In this document: in pieces, positions 48,958-49,609 of the stretch | How positions within the stretch are numbered: the stretch's first letter is position 1 | Layout: the number at the start of each line of letters is the position of its first letter | From: Prevotellaceae bacterium UBA4336 | GTDB lineage: Bacteria > Bacteroidota > Bacteroidia > Bacteroidales > Bacteroidaceae | Reading direction: 5' to 3' | Assembly (NCBI GenBank): GCA_002394305.1 | Contig: DGTM01000016.1 | Span: 1-49,609 of the forward strand | Length of the DNA: 49,609 bases | The notes under the pieces: model-generated | The model's database searches: none | What the model was told of the DNA's origin: nothing | The model's input: only the letters and a program-made list of their open reading frames with translations | Made by a program: the position numbers and the translations under genes

Positions 48958-49181
48958 TTTCGGAAGTAAAAGAGGAAGTAAAAAAAGGAAGTAAACTCGC
49001 TTCGCTCGTGGAAGTTATGTGCTACGCACAGGACGATAGTTTTTTTGCATCCCCATGGTATCGTCCAGCACGGAGTACTTTACTTCCTGCGCTGAAAGCG
49101 CATCTTCCGCGACTACAATCGCGCCTTGGTGCTAAAGCATCCAAGAACTTCCTATTTAACTCCATTTTATAACTTCCGAAA
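48958..49181. repeat. Nested GGAAGT inverted-repeat element with multiple hairpins
   Basis: Outer arms TTTCGGAAGT (48958-48967) and ACTTCCGAAA (49172-49181) pair perfectly. Within are AGGAAGT (48973) with ACTTCCT (49147), AGGAAGTAAA (48986) with TTTACTTCCT (49079), and CGTGGAAG (49007) with CTTCCGCG (49104, one G-U). Inner hairpins: GTGC-TAC-GCAC near 49020, GGACGATA...TATCGTCC (49031/49059), TGCGCT-GAA-AGCGCA (49088-49102), CGCGA...TCGCG (49108/49119) and CTTGG...CCAAG (49125/49141). It follows the ATPase gene by about 100 bp. The nature (RNA, mobile element or other) is unknown. Confidence 0.75.
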
Positions 49182-49504
49182 CTTATATTAATTATATATT
49201 CGTGTAATTCGTGCTGGTTCGTGGTTAAAAAGCTTTGTGGTGGTCTCTTGTGTCAATCTTTGTGTTTGACTCCAAGTCATTGGCGTTCGCAAATTTTGTC
49301 TATATCTTTCCGAATTTCGACACAGCTGTCAATACGTCATTTTTAAGGTACTTGCACATGTGGCAACGGTTTTTCTGGCGTTTTTTCATCTTTGCACTAA
49401 CCTTTTTCGGAACAAAACATTTTTCGTCGCGCAAAATTTTCGAAAACAACCTACATACCTACACAAAGACACTTAACGAACGCTAATGCAGGCTGTTACA
49501 CCAT

Positions 49505-49537
49505 GTAGGTAGCCTACACAAATTCGGAGCTACCTAC
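49505..49537. repeat. GTAGGTAGC inverted repeat
   Basis: GTAGGTAGC (49505-49513) pairs perfectly with GCTACCTAC (49529-49537). The word CCTACACAAA follows both arms and also occurs near 49455. Confidence 0.7.
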
Positions 49538-49609
49538 ACAAAAGAGGCATTTTAATGGCTTTTTGACGCTCTTTGCATGTTATCTTACTGAGGCTCTGCT
49601 TGTTTCGTT

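Larger units (their letters stand above)
48855..49609. other. Right-end region without a convincing gene
   Basis: A 755-bp AT-rich region. The frame 48867-49172 (101 codons) has no recognisable domain and overlaps the structured element below, so it is not called. The part from 49190 to 49440 is AT-rich with no repeats noted. Near 49450-49545 the words TACCTACACAAA recur. Confidence 0.6.

Noticed and set aside
48867..49172. 101-codon frame after the AAA+ ATPase as a gene
   Set aside because: It overlaps the nested GGAAGT element; its KEEVKKGSK part is the translated repeat and the rest has no family resemblance.
48958..49181. CRISPR array explanation for the GGAAGT repeats
   Set aside because: The copies are short, face each other as inverted pairs and are not separated by equal spacers; no cas genes are present.

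Overview
The window reads as a chromosomal segment of a fairly GC-rich member of the Bacteroidales, probably Prevotellaceae. The support is: Bacteroidota-type promoters (-7 box TAnnTTTG, once with a correctly spaced TTTG -33 box), loose lipoboxes followed by Ser/Asp-rich stretches, a type IX secretion (T9SS) C-terminal sorting signal, an NhaD antiporter and an OprM/AcrB/AcrA-type pump set. The genus is inference. No rRNA, tRNA, CRISPR array, complete insertion sequence or prophage was seen.

Layout. 1-205: 3' end of rsmD. 206-523: convergent gap filled by 22-bp and 21-bp phased repeats. 524-4777 (minus): operon of a phosphomannose-isomerase-like fusion protein, a ROK sugar kinase and a FucP/GlcP-like sugar transporter. 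4915-14719 (plus): C1 aminopeptidase, rbfA, LolC/E-type permease, anaerobic sulfatase-maturase-type radical SAM enzyme, AraC regulator with a GH5 mannanase-like lipoprotein, M24 Xaa-Pro aminopeptidase, second C1 aminopeptidase. 14971-17212 (minus): NhaD, an unknown protein and a small secreted protein. 17851-24823: CDF metal transporter (+), Gfo/Idh oxidoreductase (-) divergent from a GH78 rhamnosidase (+), M28 peptidase, acyl-ACP thioesterase and a cupin. 24965-38429 (minus): probable surface operon of a 3654-residue T9SS protein, a small lipoprotein and an esterase lipoprotein. 38870-46137 (minus): RND efflux operon (AcrA, AcrB, OprM types) and a membrane-embedded AraC-type regulator. 46546-48854 (plus): thioredoxin-like protein and an AAA+/DUF4143 ATPase. 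48855-49609: no convincing gene, but a very densely folded repeat element.

How the genes may work together. Isomerase, kinase and transporter make a coherent route for a hexose such as mannose into fructose 6-phosphate, and the nearby AraC/GH5 pair could supply mannose from mannan (inference). Four peptidases (two C1, M24, M28) within about 19 kb suggest peptide scavenging. The giant protein and the lipoprotein beside it appear to share a small domain.

The most unusual aspect is the DNA between and inside genes. At least four kinds of short repeat recur: paired-hairpin elements (ends GACCC/GCCCC...GGGTC/GGGGC), 7-bp arrays, 8-bp arrays, and a CGTTATAACG module at operon junctions. Many begin within 0-6 bp of a stop codon, two supply the stop codon itself, and several lie in frame inside conserved proteins, adding about 10-26 residues. 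A separate 224-bp element near the right end has four GGAAGT copies facing four inverted copies around a series of small hairpins. These are the best candidates for something undescribed.
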